In this document: piece by piece, positions 20,469 through 22,070 of the stretch
Position numbering within the stretch: the stretch's first letter is position 1
How the letters are laid out: each line of letters starts with the position of its first letter
Assembly: GCA_003246505.1 (NCBI GenBank)
Contig: QKAI01000085.1
Span: forward strand, 1-22,070
DNA length: 22,070 nucleotides
From: Spirochaetaceae bacterium
Lineage (GTDB): Bacteria > Spirochaetota > Spirochaetia > DSM-2461
Direction of reading: 5' to 3'
The notes under the pieces: model-generated
Database searches by the model: none
What the model saw: the letters and a program-made list of their open reading frames with translations, nothing else
What the model was told of the DNA's origin: nothing
Made by a program: the position numbers and the translations under genes

Positions 20469-22070
20469 TTATTTGACGGCGCCGAGGGCCTTATCCCTTT
20501 CCGCCTTCCAGGCCGCTTCCCGGGCGGCGTATTCCGAGGAGGAGAGGGCCGTATCCAGAACCCTCTGTCCCTTGAATTTCAGGTTGGACATGCCGAAGGG
20601 GGCATAGGCGCAGGTAAAGGGCTCCAGCTTGGTGGCGATGAAACCGCCCCCTCCCACGGAGTAGGGGAGGACGAAGGCCTCGTCGATGAGGAAGGCTTCC
20701 GCCTTGGCAAACAGTTCGTACCGCTCCGCGATATCCGTCGTTTCCGCCTTGGCCGCTTCCACGAGCTTATCATAAGCCCCGTTGTATCCTTCGGCCATTT
20801 CCACCCAGTTGTAGTTGGAACCGGCCACGAAGGGATCCGTGTAGGTTTCCGGGTCGGCATAGTCCGGTCCCCAGTTGACCTCTTCCATGGCGTAGTTGCC
20901 CGCCCTTCTGGTGGCGTTGAGGAAGCCCGTGGCCGGGAAGGGCACGGGAATGATATCGATGTAATCGGAGCCGAGCTCCTTCTCCATCTGCTGCTCCACC
21001 ACCTGCACTCTCATGACCCAGTCGTTCATGTCGGAGCGGTAGGGCATCATGACCTTGACGGGGAAGGTGACCTTTCCCTTGAGTTCGGCCATGGCCTTGG
21101 CCTTGTAATCCTTTGCCAGGGCGGAATCGTAGGTGGGAGAGTCGGCGATAGCCTTGAGGGGACCCATCTGGGTGTACTCTTTGCCGTCCACATTGGCAAA
21201 ATACTGGGGCGTGACCGTGCTGGAAAGGCGGCGGGAGGGCTCGTAGGGCTCCTTGGTGGCCATGGCTGCTTCCTTGTTCAGGGCGTGGAAGAGGGATTTG
21301 CGGAAGTTCCGGTTGTTCACGGCGATCTTCCAGTTCTCCGGCTCGTACTCTTTGTCAAAGTTTACGTTAAAGTTGAAAGCGTAGAAATAGGAGTAGGCGC
21401 TGGCCTTGAAGGGGTGAACCTGCTTCTCCTTTTCCGGATCCTTCATCCAGCTGTCGATGATGTCGGAGGAGACCATGGTTTCGCTGATCTCGCCCCGGAG
21501 GAAGAGTTCCGGACCCAGGTCTTCCGCTTCCTTGTTGTACTTGTAAATGAGGCGGGGGATGAAAACGTTTTTGCTATCCCAGTAGTTTTTGTTCTTTACC
21601 AGAACCCGGTTTACCTGGGGTTCGAAGGTTTCCATGATATAGGCGCCGTTGAAAAGGACCGTGGTATTGTCCATTCCGAAGCTGTCCCCCACCTGGGCGA
21701 GGAACTCCCCGTTCAGGGGAAGGAAGGAGACGTAGGTCAGCATGGAAAGGAAGTAGGGCACCGGTTTGGAGAGGGTATATTGCAGAACGTACTTATCAAC
21801 CGCCTTGACGCCCACGGTGGAAAAATCGGTGCTTTCCCCTTCGAAGTAGGCTTTGGCCCCCGCCACGACGCCGTAAAGGACATTGGCCGTCTTGGAGGCG
21901 TTCTCCTTGTTCAGGATATATTTGGCCGCGTCCACCCAGTCCTGGGCGGTGGTTTCCCCATACTCGGTTCCCTCGTTGGTGTACCATTTCACACCCTTTC
22001 GGATATTGAAGGTATAGGTCAATCCGTCATCGGACACGGTCCAGGATTCGGCCAGGCCCGGTTTCATGAT
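20469..22070 (-). CDS. Oligopeptide-binding protein, OppA-like (partial, 5' end outside window)
   Basis: The visible 533 residues are the main body and C-terminus of a family 5 extracellular solute-binding protein (SBP_bac_5). Typical blocks are LAESWTVSDDGLTYTFNIRKGVKW and AQDWVDAAKYIL near the visible start, FNGAYIMETFEPQ with KNKNYWD, and later VNWGPDYADPETYTDPF and a C-terminal PYSVGGGGF. The reading frame is open to the window edge, so the signal peptide or lipobox and the first part of lobe I (perhaps 60-90 residues) are missing. The internal Met at 22067 is not the start. It should capture peptides in the periplasm for the OppBC-DF importer. Peptide specificity cannot be read. Confidence 0.93.
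   Translation of the reverse strand: MMKPGLAESWTVSDDGLTYTFNIRKGVKWYTNEGTEYGETTAQDWVDAAKYILNKENASKTANVLYGVVAGAKAYFEGESTDFSTVGVKAVDKYVLQYTLSKPVPYFLSMLTYVSFLPLNGEFLAQVGDSFGMDNTTVLFNGAYIMETFEPQVNRVLVKNKNYWDSKNVFIPRLIYKYNKEAEDLGPELFLRGEISETMVSSDIIDSWMKDPEKEKQVHPFKASAYSYFYAFNFNVNFDKEYEPENWKIAVNNRNFRKSLFHALNKEAAMATKEPYEPSRRLSSTVTPQYFANVDGKEYTQMGPLKAIADSPTYDSALAKDYKAKAMAELKGKVTFPVKVMMPYRSDMNDWVMRVQVVEQQMEKELGSDYIDIIPVPFPATGFLNATRRAGNYAMEEVNWGPDYADPETYTDPFVAGSNYNWVEMAEGYNGAYDKLVEAAKAETTDIAERYELFAKAEAFLIDEAFVLPYSVGGGGFIATKLEPFTCAYAPFGMSNLKFKGQRVLDTALSSSEYAAREAAWKAERDKALGAVK

Overview
This is a GC-rich, densely packed bacterial chromosome segment from a diderm: the first gene encodes a signal-peptide protein ending in the C-terminal Phe typical of outer-membrane barrels. 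My best guess is an anaerobic or facultative spirochaete-type bacterium. That rests on gene style (fused OppD-OppF, many-PAS soluble kinase, radical SAM/corrinoid enzymology) and not on any rRNA marker, so it is a weak inference. No tRNA, rRNA, CRISPR, insertion sequence or phage gene is visible.

Layout. 35-1250 (+): a small outer-membrane-like protein and a DUF4386-type membrane protein. 1192-2826 (-): an ABC-F ATPase. 2939-4531 (+): a radical SAM enzyme with a CX4CX2C cluster motif. 4532-5554 (-): a Gfo/Idh/MocA oxidoreductase. 5555-5949: the only long non-coding stretch, with inverted repeats and hairpins. 5950-10491 (+): a four-gene operon. 10568-12916 (+): a soluble four-PAS histidine kinase. 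12900-13823 (-): a DOMON protein and a b561-like membrane protein. 13943-15004 (+): a C39-like cysteine-peptidase-fold protein, possibly from a leaderless mRNA. 14955-16142 (-): a beta-lactamase-fold serine hydrolase. 16169-16525 (+): a small membrane protein. 16520-22070 (-): an oligopeptide ABC operon oppA-oppB-oppC-oppDF, with oppA cut by the window end.

The centrepiece is the operon at 5950-10491. Its first gene is a full-length homologue of MtmB, the monomethylamine:corrinoid methyltransferase that in methanogens carries pyrrolysine. Here the pyrrolysine position is Leu198, with no in-frame UAG, and two further active-site positions are changed. It is followed by a complete ECF transporter of YkoE-YkoD-YkoC architecture (S component, fused double ATPase, T component), a family otherwise linked to thiamin-precursor uptake. 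I see no TPP riboswitch in front. A reasonable hypothesis is that the transporter imports an N-methylated or related substrate that the pyrrolysine-free methyltransferase demethylates onto a corrinoid protein encoded elsewhere. This would be the MtmB-family counterpart of the known pyrrolysine-free MttB-family enzymes.

A second theme is compactness: all five convergent gene pairs abut exactly or overlap by 6-59 bp, so transcripts from opposite strands should overlap at their 3' ends.
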